A stretch of 64,000 nt of DNA from Chitinophagaceae bacterium (GTDB lineage Bacteria > Bacteroidota > Bacteroidia > Chitinophagales > Chitinophagaceae), in NCBI GenBank assembly GCA_017307755.1, contig JAFKGQ010000008.1:248001-312000 (forward strand), read 5' to 3'. Position 1 is the stretch's first letter. Each line of letters opens with the position of its first letter. Made by a program: the position numbers and the translations under genes. The notes beneath the pieces are model-generated. The model was not told where the DNA came from. It saw only the letters and a program-made list of their open reading frames with translations, and did no database searches. Below are positions 1 through 9,669 of this stretch, in pieces.

Positions 1-1547
1 AGGCCCCCATCTTCAAAGGTCTTATCCTAAAAAGAAAGATAAAGGTAAAACAGGCCGGTTCTTATACGATGGAGGTCAGCTGCTCCCACAGCGCCCGGAA
101 CATGACCTTTGGTAAGAATGCCGCGGAGTTTAGCGAAAAGTCGGACAGCGATATCATCAAGGCCATCGTGGCGGGCTATCAGGACCTCAACTGCAAAGTG
201 GAAGCCACCAGCCCTCCCCTCCCCGTGATGTTAAAGACCAGCGGTTCCTCGGACTGGGATTTTGTCCTGGCCCGCGCCGAATTCAACGGCAAGGTGGTCA
301 TACTGGATGGCGACACTCTCATCGTCGCCTCCCCCAACCTCAGCGCCTCCCCCGTGCTAAGAGTGGCATTCGGCGAATCCATCTACTCCTTCGATGCCGA
401 GATAGATACGGAAAATCAGCCCACCACCGTCAGGAGCAGGTCGTGGGATATAAAAGGATTGAAATTTATAGAAGTCAAAGCAAAAGAACCCACCTTGCCG
501 GATCCGTTAAAAAATGCCATCAAGGCCGCCGACACCCAACTGGTGGAAGCGCCCGTGCTAAAGTCCAATACGGGCATGTCCAATGACGAGCTGCAAACCT
601 GGGCGGACGGCAGGCTGCTCCGCATCAGACTCGGGGCGCTAAAAGGACAGGTGTCATTCATCGGCAACGGGAAGATCAAACCCGGTGACAACATCCAGCT
701 GGATCGCACCGGGAAGACTTACGACGGCACTGTCTACGTCTCTTCTGTTAAACATTCTATTGACGAAGGGAGCTGGACGACCACGGTAAAGTTTGGACTG
801 GAAGATAAGTCCGTCACCCAGAACAAGGATTTCTCTCCCCCGGCCGCGGGCGGTCAGCTGCCCCCCATACATGGACTACAGGTAGCCACGGTAAAAAAAC
901 TCTCCGGCGACCCCACCTCGGAATTCAGGATACAAATACAACTGCCTTCCCAGTCCGCCGACCCCCAACCCATCTGGGCAAGAGTAGCCAACTTCTACGC
1001 CACCAACCAGGCAGGATCGGTATTCTTCCCGGAAGTAGGTGATGAGGTAGTAGCAGGGTTCTTTGAGAGCGACCCGAGATACCCCGTGATCCTGGGCGCC
1101 CTGTATAGCACCAGCAAAGCTTCCCCACAGCCCATGGCGGACGAGAACAACTATATAAAATCATTGACGACAAAGTCAAAATTGAAGATCAGCTTTGATG
1201 ATCAGAACAAGATCCTGAAGATCGTAACCCCGGCGGGTAATACCATCACACTCGACGACAACGGCAAGTCCATCGAACTAAAGGACCAGAATGACAATAA
1301 GATCACCATGGGCACAGGAGGTATCCAGATGGAGACGGGCAAGGACATCACGTTAAAGGCTACAGGGAATATCAATCTCGATGCTACAGGCAAACTAAGC
1401 CTGTCGGCCAAGCAGGACGCAGCGCTGAAAGGAATGAATATCACCCATGACGCCGACATTGGTTTCACCGCGAAAGGAAAGGCCAGCGCAGAGCTTTCCG
1501 CTACCGGGCAGACCACCGTAAAAGGGGGAATGGTCATGATCAATTAA
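1..1547 (+). CDS. VgrG-like spike protein of an eCIS (Afp8-like), 5' partial
   Basis: Central spike that carries the tip of a contractile injection system. The reading frame is open to the left edge: codons from position 3 read APIFKGLILKRKIK, so the ATG at 69 is internal and the true start is off the window. Order seen: a phage GPD/VgrG-like N-terminal part, then an OB-fold region (about positions 870-1130, with FFPEVGDEVVAGFF), then a C-terminal beta-helix of short repeats rich in the pattern G-x-I-x-L-K (about 1180-1545) that would form the needle. It is followed after 18 bp by a PAAR gene, as expected for a spike/tip pair. No effector domain is fused to the C-terminus, which ends in VKGGMVMIN. 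The family call is firm; assignment to an eCIS rather than a T6SS rests on the genes downstream. Confidence 0.93.
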   Translation, partial: APIFKGLILKRKIKVKQAGSYTMEVSCSHSARNMTFGKNAAEFSEKSDSDIIKAIVAGYQDLNCKVEATSPPLPVMLKTSGSSDWDFVLARAEFNGKVVILDGDTLIVASPNLSASPVLRVAFGESIYSFDAEIDTENQPTTVRSRSWDIKGLKFIEVKAKEPTLPDPLKNAIKAADTQLVEAPVLKSNTGMSNDELQTWADGRLLRIRLGALKGQVSFIGNGKIKPGDNIQLDRTGKTYDGTVYVSSVKHSIDEGSWTTTVKFGLEDKSVTQNKDFSPPAAGGQLPPIHGLQVATVKKLSGDPTSEFRIQIQLPSQSADPQPIWARVANFYATNQAGSVFFPEVGDEVVAGFFESDPRYPVILGALYSTSKASPQPMADENNYIKSLTTKSKLKISFDDQNKILKIVTPAGNTITLDDNGKSIELKDQNDNKITMGTGGIQMETGKDITLKATGNINLDATGKLSLSAKQDAALKGMNITHDADIGFTAKGKASAELSATGQTTVKGGMVMIN

Positions 1548-1565
1548 CACGACAAATAAAAAGAC

Positions 1566-1868
1566 ATGGGACAGCCGGCCGCCAGGATAACAGATCTGCA
1601 TGTGTGCCCGATGGTTACACCGGGATTACCGCCCATACCACATGTCGGGGGCCCTGTCATCGGACCCGGAGTGCCGACCGTGCTCATCGGTAATATGCCA
1701 GCCGCGGTATTGGGAGATACAGCCGTATGCACAGGCCCGCCGGACGTCATCCAGAAAGGCTCCGCCACTGTCACCATCGGCGGGAAACCCGCCGCCAGGA
1801 TGGGGGACATGACGGCCCACGGAGGCACCATATCCATCGGCTGCCCCACCGTACTGATAGGCGGCTGA
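1566..1868 (+). CDS. PAAR-domain spike tip protein
   Basis: A 100-aa PAAR protein that caps the VgrG-like spike and sharpens the tip. The start MGQPAARITDLHVCP, the central PVLIGNMPAA-type turns and the second repeat GGKPAARMGDMTAHGG are typical of the PAAR fold; the His and Cys residues (H12, C14, C36, H85, C92 approx.) can supply the zinc site. It is a bare PAAR domain with no N- or C-terminal effector extension. It lies 18 bp after the spike gene and 39 bp before the gp25-like gene, so it is part of the same operon. Confidence 0.95.
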   Translation: MGQPAARITDLHVCPMVTPGLPPIPHVGGPVIGPGVPTVLIGNMPAAVLGDTAVCTGPPDVIQKGSATVTIGGKPAARMGDMTAHGGTISIGCPTVLIGG

Positions 1869-1907
1869 ATACTCCGCCGGCTACTGACAACTTGTAAAAC
1901 ATCGACC

Positions 1908-2324
1908 ATGAACACAAACAGACAATCCTTTTTAGGCACAGGCTGGGGCTTCCCCCCCTTCTTCGATAAGCTTACCCATACGGTCCGTCTGGTGTCGGAT
2001 GCGGAAGATATCGCCGAAAGCATCCGGGTCATCCTGAGCACCACACCCGGCGAACGGATCATGCAGCCGACCTTCGGCTGCAACCTGTCCAGACTTGTTT
2101 TTGAAAAAGTGGACACAGCCCTGACGGCGGAACTAAACCACATGGTATACCATGCATTGCTTGACTTCGAGCCAAGGGTAAATTTTATCTCCGCCGAGAT
2201 CCTTGACAGGGATGCGCTGGACGGCATATTGCACATATCGATCCATTATTCTATCATCATCACCAATACAAGACATAATCTCGTCTTCCCCTTCTACCTT
2301 TTGGGAGAAGGGACCAATGTATGA
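1908..2324 (+). CDS. gp25-like baseplate wedge protein (Afp9-like)
   Basis: A 138-aa protein of the GPW/gp25 family, which joins sheath to baseplate in contractile machines. Visible family features are the N-terminal G-x-G-W-G-F-P-P-F segment and the central stretch with ILSTTPGERIMQPTFGC (about residues 43-60), the conserved core of gp25-like proteins; normal length is about 130-145 aa. It sits between the PAAR gene and the first giant baseplate gene, 15 bp upstream of the latter. No oddities. Confidence 0.93.
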   Translation: MNTNRQSFLGTGWGFPPFFDKLTHTVRLVSDAEDIAESIRVILSTTPGERIMQPTFGCNLSRLVFEKVDTALTAELNHMVYHALLDFEPRVNFISAEILDRDALDGILHISIHYSIIITNTRHNLVFPFYLLGEGTNV

Positions 2325-2339
2325 GGCAACCCGTGAACC

Positions 2340-5300
2340 ATGCAGGATCATTTATCTGAATATAAGGATGGACTGGGACAGTCGGATAGACTGCTCCACA
2401 TGCTCCTGCCCGACAGTGTCAGCATCGATGCCAGGGACCCCGCGGCCTTTATACAGCGGGCCGTCCGGCTGGCCGAACAATTCAACTATTACAACACAGA
2501 CAACCACATCGAAGGGGACTGGAAGGATTTCTTTCTCTCCGATATCAATATCCTCACCTTGTTCGTAGCAGGATGGGACCTTTCCACACACAGCAGAGCC
2601 TATGAAACCCTGCTGTCGGATATCAGACTTACGACGAGCGGGGATGACACGCTCCCGGACAAATACCGGGAATTTACGGACACTATCGCCGGACTCACCG
2701 AATCACTCACCTCCTTGTTACAGAGGGTGGAAAAAATGAACATCCCCTCCCACATACGGGGAAAGATCGACGAGATCATGCAAAAAGTCGTCGCCATCCG
2801 TCCTCAGCTGAGAACGCAAGAACCCCTCTCACCCCAATCCATCACCACCCTGCACAAAGTTTTTTCCGATATACTGATACAATGCAGCCGGCTGCAGGAG
2901 ATCACCACCTACTTTAGTCAGCATAATGAATGGCTCACCCGGCAGTATACGCCCCACCTGGGATTATTCCTCACTTTCCTGCGTCTTTACAGCTATTTGC
3001 AGGAGGAGATCAATCAATTGACAAAAAAACACCTGGTCCTCTACTTCCGGGATGTCCTTGGTATAGCCGCCGCCGGCGAGATCCCCGACAAGGTACACCT
3101 GCTGTTTGCCCTGAACAACAACACCGGGTATACCCGTCTCTCTGCAAAAGAGGAGATGCTTGCCGAAATACCCGGCCGGGAGGAACCACTAAGGTACAGA
3201 CTGACGGAGGACGCTGTTGTGACAAAGACAGGAACATCCGCGCTCAGGACCCTGTTCGTCAGCAATAGCGCCGTATTCCCGGATGATGATACGGGTGATA
3301 GCCCGGTGACAAATGCCCAGGTTTACCAGGCGGACATACTCTGCCCTTCCCCCGGAGACTTATTAAAAGGCGCCACACCCATTCCCTGGGCGCTTTTTGG
3401 CGAAGACCAGGATGAGCTTTCCAGCTCCGGTCGCAGCATGAAAGATACGGACATCGGGCTCCTACTCGCCTCCCCCATTTTCTATCTTACGGAAGGTCAT
3501 AGAAAGATCAATCTGACCTTTTATCTCGAACCCTCCTCTTTTAAGGCCCTGTCCGATTACATCGGAAAGTTTGCCGCGGCCTCGCTAAAGACGGCGTTAT
3601 CAGTGGAGAACGAGATCCTTACCCGGGCCTTTAACATCGATTTTACAGCCGCCGATGGCTGGAGCCCCGTAGAGCGGCATACTACGCGCATGCGGGCAGA
3701 CAATGTCCTGGAAGTGCTCATCGAACTCGGCGCCGACGTAAAACCTCTTGCCGTATACAAACCCGGTATACATGGTCCTGACAATGACACAGCCTTCCCT
3801 GCGTTCCGGCTGCTGATCAATAACGACGCTCCCCACAACGCCTTTTCCTTCCTGCGCGGCCTGCAAATACAACGCATCCATCTGAAGACGCAGGTACAAA
3901 ATTTTCGCCAGGTCAGGATGCAGAATAGCATCGGCAATCTGGCCGTCGCCAGCGCATTCCAACCTTTCGGTCCGCAGCCCGCCGTCGGCTCTTACCTGGA
4001 TATAAAGAACAGCAACGTCTTCAACCACTATACCACCGGGCTGTCTGTCCGGCTGGAGTGGATGGACCTGCCAAAAGAACCCGGCGGTTTTACCACATGG
4101 TTTGCAGGATACAATGCCGGCATCACCGACGAATCTTTCCGTGTCGGTATAGGTTCGCTGACGAGCGGAGTAGTACAGCCCACCGTCACGCAACAGCAAA
4201 CCTTTTCATTATATGCCAGAAATACAGACGATGGCTCCAATGGCCCCGCCTCGGTCACCTGGATCAGGGACATCGATATCAAAAAGCTGACATTATCCAA
4301 CAAACCCCTACTCGCCCGTGAAGAAGAAGAATCCAACGGCTTTTTCCGCAACGGCGCCATCCGGCTCGAACTGCTTTCCCCCCCGGAGGCATTTGGTCAT
4401 ACCTTGTTCCCCAGGATCTTCCCCGAGATAGCTATGCATAACGCCCGTCTTTGGAATAGAAAGCTCCCCTTACCCAATCAGCCCTACACACCCAAGGCAA
4501 AATCCGTTAGCATCAACTATACGCTTGAACATGCGGAAGCGTTCAGGGATATCCAGGACATCGGGGGGTCCGGCGAAGGGCTTCACCTCATCCATCAATA
4601 TCCCTTCGGATATAAAAAGATCTATCCCGGCGGCGATGCACGCGCCATCTCCCTGCTGCCCGACTTCGGCACGGGCGGACACCTGCACATAGGGCTCAAC
4701 GACGTCACGGCAGGCGAAGAGCTTTCTCTTCTCTTCCAGTTGGAAGAAAAGAACTTCCACCATACCTTTCATGATGCGGGGGACATCGTCTGGAGCTACC
4801 TGGTAGATAATGACTGGGTGACGATGGGCCCCGACAGCATCCTGTCCGACGCCACCCATCGCTTTATCAGCACAGGTATCATCCGGCTGAAAATGCCGTC
4901 GATCATCAGCCTGCAGCACACTATATTACCCAACGGTCTTTTCTGGATCAGGGTTTCAGCCGGCGAAGCCACTGACCTGAGAACAAAGGTCATCTCCATT
5001 TTTCCCCACGCAGGACTGGCCGAAAGGGTACCCGACCAGGAGCAGCTGCTGCAAGACAGGGGCTTCGTCCTTCCTTCAGGGACCATCAAAACGTTTGTAC
5101 GTAAGATCCAGGAGTTGGATCAGGTATGGCAGCCCTTTCCCTCCTTTGGGGGAACGCCCGCCGAAAAAGACGTCGCTTACTACACCCGCATCAGCGAAAG
5201 ACTGCGCCATAAGCAACGCCCTCTCACATCCCTGGATATAGAACAGCTGGTGCTGGAGCAATTCCCTTCTATCGCCGTCGTAAAATGTTTTGGCACCACC

Positions 5301-6041
5301 TACAGACGGCCATCCGTGTACCCCGGCGTCGATATACAGGTGATCCTCATCCCCAAGGAGATCGCCGACGGCAGCTCATACACCGATCAGCCCAGGGCCG
5401 ACCTGGCTACCCTCTTCGCCGTCAAAAACTACCTGGCCGGATTTACTTCCCCATTCATAAATATAGAGATCGGTAACCCCGTGTATGAAAAGGTAAAAAT
5501 AGCCTGCCGTATCAGGTTGAAAGATCGTATCGTCGCCGATGCCGGCAGCGGGTACTACCTGCAACAGTTACACGAGGATATCCGGGGATGGCTTTGTCCC
5601 TGGATCTATTCACCCGACTCTACCGTCAAGATCGGCACGCGCATCTACATTCCGGAGCTCATGACCTATATCAAGCGACGGCCGTATATAGAAGAGGTGA
5701 GCGGGTTCTCCGTCGTACATTTCTTTAATATAAAAGATCCCGTGACGGGCGCCCTGAAAAGCGCATTGCTCGACACGGCGGTAACGCCTGTCCCCTACAT
5801 TCAGGGGTCCGTCCCCGAAGCCGTGTTGGTTCCATCCGAACAGCATCTCATCAGTCTGCAGACAAACGACGACTATATTGAGCCCAGCCCAAAAGGCATC
5901 GGTGATTTCCAGGTTGGCGATGAGCTGCTGATCTACCGCTCCGGATATCATAAAGAAGAAGGATACGATGAGGCCCCCGTCAGTTGGACAAGCCCTGAAG
6001 AATATTTCAACCTGACTTTTGTAAACCCCATAAATAAATGA
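2340..6041 (+). CDS. Giant baseplate J-like protein of an eCIS (Afp11-like)
   Basis: A 1233-aa baseplate component corresponding by size, position and C-terminal sequence to Afp11/PVC11-type proteins. The C-terminal third (after about residue 900) has the gpJ-like region: VRKIQELDQVWQPFPSFGG, followed by RLRHKQRPLTSLDIEQLVLEQ and a region with VILIPKE, as in baseplate J-like wedge proteins. The N-terminal two thirds are alpha/beta and diverse, with no enzymatic motif seen. The gene starts 15 bp after the gp25-like gene, and its stop overlaps the next start by 4 bp (ATGA), which implies translational coupling. Confidence 0.85.
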   Translation: MQDHLSEYKDGLGQSDRLLHMLLPDSVSIDARDPAAFIQRAVRLAEQFNYYNTDNHIEGDWKDFFLSDINILTLFVAGWDLSTHSRAYETLLSDIRLTTSGDDTLPDKYREFTDTIAGLTESLTSLLQRVEKMNIPSHIRGKIDEIMQKVVAIRPQLRTQEPLSPQSITTLHKVFSDILIQCSRLQEITTYFSQHNEWLTRQYTPHLGLFLTFLRLYSYLQEEINQLTKKHLVLYFRDVLGIAAAGEIPDKVHLLFALNNNTGYTRLSAKEEMLAEIPGREEPLRYRLTEDAVVTKTGTSALRTLFVSNSAVFPDDDTGDSPVTNAQVYQADILCPSPGDLLKGATPIPWALFGEDQDELSSSGRSMKDTDIGLLLASPIFYLTEGHRKINLTFYLEPSSFKALSDYIGKFAAASLKTALSVENEILTRAFNIDFTAADGWSPVERHTTRMRADNVLEVLIELGADVKPLAVYKPGIHGPDNDTAFPAFRLLINNDAPHNAFSFLRGLQIQRIHLKTQVQNFRQVRMQNSIGNLAVASAFQPFGPQPAVGSYLDIKNSNVFNHYTTGLSVRLEWMDLPKEPGGFTTWFAGYNAGITDESFRVGIGSLTSGVVQPTVTQQQTFSLYARNTDDGSNGPASVTWIRDIDIKKLTLSNKPLLAREEEESNGFFRNGAIRLELLSPPEAFGHTLFPRIFPEIAMHNARLWNRKLPLPNQPYTPKAKSVSINYTLEHAEAFRDIQDIGGSGEGLHLIHQYPFGYKKIYPGGDARAISLLPDFGTGGHLHIGLNDVTAGEELSLLFQLEEKNFHHTFHDAGDIVWSYLVDNDWVTMGPDSILSDATHRFISTGIIRLKMPSIISLQHTILPNGLFWIRVSAGEATDLRTKVISIFPHAGLAERVPDQEQLLQDRGFVLPSGTIKTFVRKIQELDQVWQPFPSFGGTPAEKDVAYYTRISERLRHKQRPLTSLDIEQLVLEQFPSIAVVKCFGTTYRRPSVYPGVDIQVILIPKEIADGSSYTDQPRADLATLFAVKNYLAGFTSPFINIEIGNPVYEKVKIACRIRLKDRIVADAGSGYYLQQLHEDIRGWLCPWIYSPDSTVKIGTRIYIPELMTYIKRRPYIEEVSGFSVVHFFNIKDPVTGALKSALLDTAVTPVPYIQGSVPEAVLVPSEQHLISLQTNDDYIEPSPKGIGDFQVGDELLIYRSGYHKEEGYDEAPVSWTSPEEYFNLTFVNPINK

Positions 6042-6832
6042 AGATGATCATGAACAACCAGGTCAACGGAAAAACCCATGGCCGCGAAGAATTAAAGAAG
6101 TTTTTTAGGAATGGCGGCCTCCCTTCCGAAAAACATTTCGGATACCTCATCGACTCCATGGTCAACAAAGAGGATGACGGATTTTCCAGGGATGAAGAAA
6201 ATGGTATGCATGTCAGCTCCGCCGGCGCATCCAAAAGACTGGTCACTTTTTACAGCAGCATCGATGAAATGGAGCCTTTCTTTTTTATCGATAAATATAA
6301 TCAGGGGGTACAGGCCCTCCAATTGCACTGCGCCCAAAAGCCGGAGGAGATAAAAGAGGAGGAGAACTACTTTTACTTCCAACAGGGCGGGAGACTGGGC
6401 ATCGGGAAAAGGACAGCCCCCCAATACAAACTGGACGTAAAAGGATGTGTGGGCATGGAAGGACGAATGGGCACCTTCAGCCAACAGCAGGGGCCCTGCG
6501 TCGTACCCGCTGACGGAAAATGGCATCCCATTCTCTCGGGACTGGATCACTGTCAGGCTTTTGAAGTCATGGCCCGTACGGGCAGGAAGGGGACAGGCCG
6601 GTTTGCCATCATGCACGCCATCGCGCTGAGCGCCTATGGCCACTCGCGGAGCAGGGTCCGCAAGACCTGCGCACACTACGGATTTTTCTGGAATAGCCTC
6701 AGCCTTCGCTGGAAAGGCACCACACACAGTAACTCCCTCCTGCTCCGGAGCAATAGCAATTTTGGGAAAGGTGTCATGATCCATTATTCCATCACAAGGC
6801 TTTGGGACGACGAGGAGGTGATGCATGATTGA
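6038..6832 (+). CDS. Small eCIS-associated protein with fibre-like LDVKG segment
   Basis: A 264-aa protein encoded between the two giant baseplate genes, overlapping the first by 4 bp and the second by 8 bp. The N-terminus (residues 10-45, ELKKFFRNGGLPSEKHFGYL) is a short helical motif; the centre contains GRLGIGKRTAPQYKLDVKG (about residues 132-150), resembling the repeat found before tail-fibre or S74-type domains of phage fibres. The C-terminal half contains many aromatic and basic residues and ends HYSITRLWDDEE. A fibre or baseplate-decoration role, perhaps target binding, is inferred from this and from the position; no catalytic motif is visible. Related proteins are usually left uncharacterised. 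Confidence 0.7.
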   Translation: MKMIMNNQVNGKTHGREELKKFFRNGGLPSEKHFGYLIDSMVNKEDDGFSRDEENGMHVSSAGASKRLVTFYSSIDEMEPFFFIDKYNQGVQALQLHCAQKPEEIKEEENYFYFQQGGRLGIGKRTAPQYKLDVKGCVGMEGRMGTFSQQQGPCVVPADGKWHPILSGLDHCQAFEVMARTGRKGTGRFAIMHAIALSAYGHSRSRVRKTCAHYGFFWNSLSLRWKGTTHSNSLLLRSNSNFGKGVMIHYSITRLWDDEEVMHD

Positions 6833-9668
6833 ATTCGACTTTCTTCGTCAGCAGGGCATCCTGCTGATGCAGCAGTTGACCGGTGACACATACACCGACT
6901 ACAACCTGCATGACCCGGGGGTCACCATCCTGGAAGCGTTTTGTTATGCCATCACCGACCTGTCCTACAGGACAGGATTTCCTGTTGCCGACCTCCTGAC
7001 GGATAAGGACGGGAACATACCCTTACAAAAAAATGCCCTCTTCGTCCGGGAAGATATTCTCACCAGTAATCCCGTCACCGTCAACGATTTTAGGAAATTT
7101 ATCCTGGACAACATCAACTTCCTGCACAATGTCTGGCTGGAACCTTTTATATCCGGCTTTTCCCATGGCACCATGCACGGACTCTATTCGATAAAAATAC
7201 AGGTGAAGAAAGAATTTGCACAACAGATACCCCCCGCAGGTGGGGACAATGAATGGGTACGGCAGCTGACATGGCAGGTACGTACCAGCTTCACCTCGAC
7301 AAGGAATGTATGCGAGGACCTTGTCCGGGATATCACGGTCTTACGCCCCGTCTCTATACGTATCAGCGCCGCAGTGGTCATTACAGGCGATCAACCCGAA
7401 TCGATCTTGGCTAATATTTACCGCGATCTCGAGATGGCGATCAATCCGCCCGTAAAATATTATACGGTACAGGAGCTGTTGGACACCGGCCTCCGGATAG
7501 AAGACATTTATGCCGGGCCCTTCTTAAAAAAGGGGTTTATCCCTGATACGGAGCTCCCGTCACGCAAACGCGTCATCGATCCTGCCGAGCTGATGAAGGT
7601 GATCTCCCAGGTTCCCGGCGTAAACTATGTCAGGGACCTGAGCATCATCACTCCGCATGGCGTCACTGACAAGGCGCCGTATGTGCTGGAAGAAGACGCC
7701 TTTCCACATTTTGAACAAGGGATCTATGACTCTCCCATCCGGCTGCTGAGAGGTAAATACGAGGTCCGCATCCGGGAATCCGTGTTCAATGATATCTGGC
7801 CCCGTGTCGACGAGGCCGCCAGAAGGAGCCTGGAGCCCGTGGGAGATCCGCATGCCGCCGCCAGCGTCCAAAAGGGACAATACAGGGACATCAAGCTCTA
7901 CAGGTCCTTCCAGCATCTTTTCCCCGTGGTATATGGCATCGGGGCCGATGGCCCTGGCGTCGATCCGCCGCCGCAACGGGTGGCTGCCGCCCGGCAGTTA
8001 AAAGCCTACCTTCTTTTTTTTGAACAGGTGCTGGCCAATTATCTCGCGCAGTTGGCTAATATATCCGGTTTTTTTGCATTCGAAACCACACCGGCCCTTA
8101 CCTACTATCATCAACCTTTGTACGAGGTACCCGGCATCCGATATTTACTACGGGCATTTACAGAAGGGGCAGACCCGGAGGACGAGGCGGCCTGGAAAGC
8201 TTTTACCGCCGACAATAATAACAGATATATAACGTCGCTGACAGAAGGAGAGGAGACGTCCGAGGTATATCGTGAAAGAAAGAATGCCATCCTCGATCAC
8301 CTCCTGGCCCGATTTAACCACCAGCTCTCCACGTATCCCGTAAAACTTTACATTCTCTTCTATGGATCACAGCCCGGAGGACAGGATAAAATGCTTGAAT
8401 GGAAAGCAAGTCTGCTGGGGAATATGGTTAGCCTGGGGTCCAACAGGGTGAGAGGAGGCGACTATCTTTTAAAAGAGGACGACAAAGGAGGATTTTATAA
8501 ATTGATGGCAGCCCTGCTCTATATCCGACCCCAGCTCTCTCCCCTCTCAGATGCCGTATTAAAAGAACTGACCCTTACCCCCGACAATACAAATAAAGGC
8601 CCCGGGTCGCCTCCCTCTGCGGAAGAACAGCAGCACAAACAGGAATGGGCCACCGTCGCCGACGCAGACATCATGCGACAGCGGGTTTCCCTCTCCCATC
8701 ACACAGACGCCCCTCATACCGCACCCCCGAATATCAGCGGACGGAAAATGTCATTCTTTCTCCATGGCCTCAACGCCGGAAACTATACGATCGGCCCCGA
8801 TCCCAGCGGCAGCGGGGGATGGTTACTCCTCTTTAAAGAGTGGGAGGACAATAGCTGGCAGACCATCAGCCGGCACCCGGACGAGGCAAGGGCAGCCGCC
8901 TCGTTAAAAGAGCTCATCGCCCGGCTTCGTCACATCAGTATCCAGTCCGAGGGCTTTTATATAATAGAACATGTTTTGCTGCGTCCTCCTGTCATTGCCG
9001 ACGTCTTTGGCTTCCGGTTTCGCACGGCAAAGAACGAAATACTCCTGCAGCACTCCCACTGGACTGGCTTTATGGAACGGGAGCGCATCCTTGAGGATAT
9101 CCTGCGCGCGGTGGACATAACTCCGGACGCCGCCACCACACCCTCTCCCGGCACCGCCGTCACCGGGTGGGCCGTCAAAAATTTGGGTGAGCGATGCCGG
9201 ATCCAGTTGACGCGGCATAAAGAGCTGGGATTCCTCACTGATCCCATCGACATGGAACAATGGATCTGGGAAGAGGCCGCACCCGATATCGAAAAGGTCC
9301 GCCAACAGCTGCTCCTGTTCCGGGAGAACAAACTGCGGTTCTATCCCCGTTTTGAAATGCTCGTAAAAGGAAAGGATGAGAACATGATCAGGGAAGAATT
9401 TTTCAACTTCAATATGACCATCGTATTACCCGCCTGGCCCGCAAGATTCCAGGATGCCAATTTCCAGACCTTTATAATGGATCTTTTCAGGATGCATACC
9501 CCCGCGCATATACGACTCTATTTCCAATGGCTAAACATCTCTCATATGCGGGAATTTGAGAGCTTGTACCCCAACTGGATCACCGCCCTGAAGAACCAGG
9601 ATGATCCGGAGCCCCGAAAATACTGGTCGAATGAGATCATACATTTTTTAAAAAAAGGCGTATACTGA
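6825..9668 (+). CDS. Second giant baseplate protein (Afp12-like)
   Basis: A 947-aa protein matching the size and position of Afp12/PVC12 baseplate proteins. The N-terminus reads DYNLHDPGVTILEAFCYAIT (residues 23-42) followed by DLSYRTGFP, the hallmark opening of the second wedge protein in Bacteroidota eCIS. The middle contains a disordered Pro/Gly/Ser-rich stretch (about residues 588-600) and a domain about residues 640-700 (HGLNAGNYTIGPDPSGSGG), then a C-terminal region with HTPAHIRLYFQW. It overlaps the upstream gene by 8 bp; the next gene starts one base after its stop. Confidence 0.82.
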   Translation: MIEFDFLRQQGILLMQQLTGDTYTDYNLHDPGVTILEAFCYAITDLSYRTGFPVADLLTDKDGNIPLQKNALFVREDILTSNPVTVNDFRKFILDNINFLHNVWLEPFISGFSHGTMHGLYSIKIQVKKEFAQQIPPAGGDNEWVRQLTWQVRTSFTSTRNVCEDLVRDITVLRPVSIRISAAVVITGDQPESILANIYRDLEMAINPPVKYYTVQELLDTGLRIEDIYAGPFLKKGFIPDTELPSRKRVIDPAELMKVISQVPGVNYVRDLSIITPHGVTDKAPYVLEEDAFPHFEQGIYDSPIRLLRGKYEVRIRESVFNDIWPRVDEAARRSLEPVGDPHAAASVQKGQYRDIKLYRSFQHLFPVVYGIGADGPGVDPPPQRVAAARQLKAYLLFFEQVLANYLAQLANISGFFAFETTPALTYYHQPLYEVPGIRYLLRAFTEGADPEDEAAWKAFTADNNNRYITSLTEGEETSEVYRERKNAILDHLLARFNHQLSTYPVKLYILFYGSQPGGQDKMLEWKASLLGNMVSLGSNRVRGGDYLLKEDDKGGFYKLMAALLYIRPQLSPLSDAVLKELTLTPDNTNKGPGSPPSAEEQQHKQEWATVADADIMRQRVSLSHHTDAPHTAPPNISGRKMSFFLHGLNAGNYTIGPDPSGSGGWLLLFKEWEDNSWQTISRHPDEARAAASLKELIARLRHISIQSEGFYIIEHVLLRPPVIADVFGFRFRTAKNEILLQHSHWTGFMERERILEDILRAVDITPDAATTPSPGTAVTGWAVKNLGERCRIQLTRHKELGFLTDPIDMEQWIWEEAAPDIEKVRQQLLLFRENKLRFYPRFEMLVKGKDENMIREEFFNFNMTIVLPAWPARFQDANFQTFIMDLFRMHTPAHIRLYFQWLNISHMREFESLYPNWITALKNQDDPEPRKYWSNEIIHFLKKGVY

Positions 9669-9669
9669 T

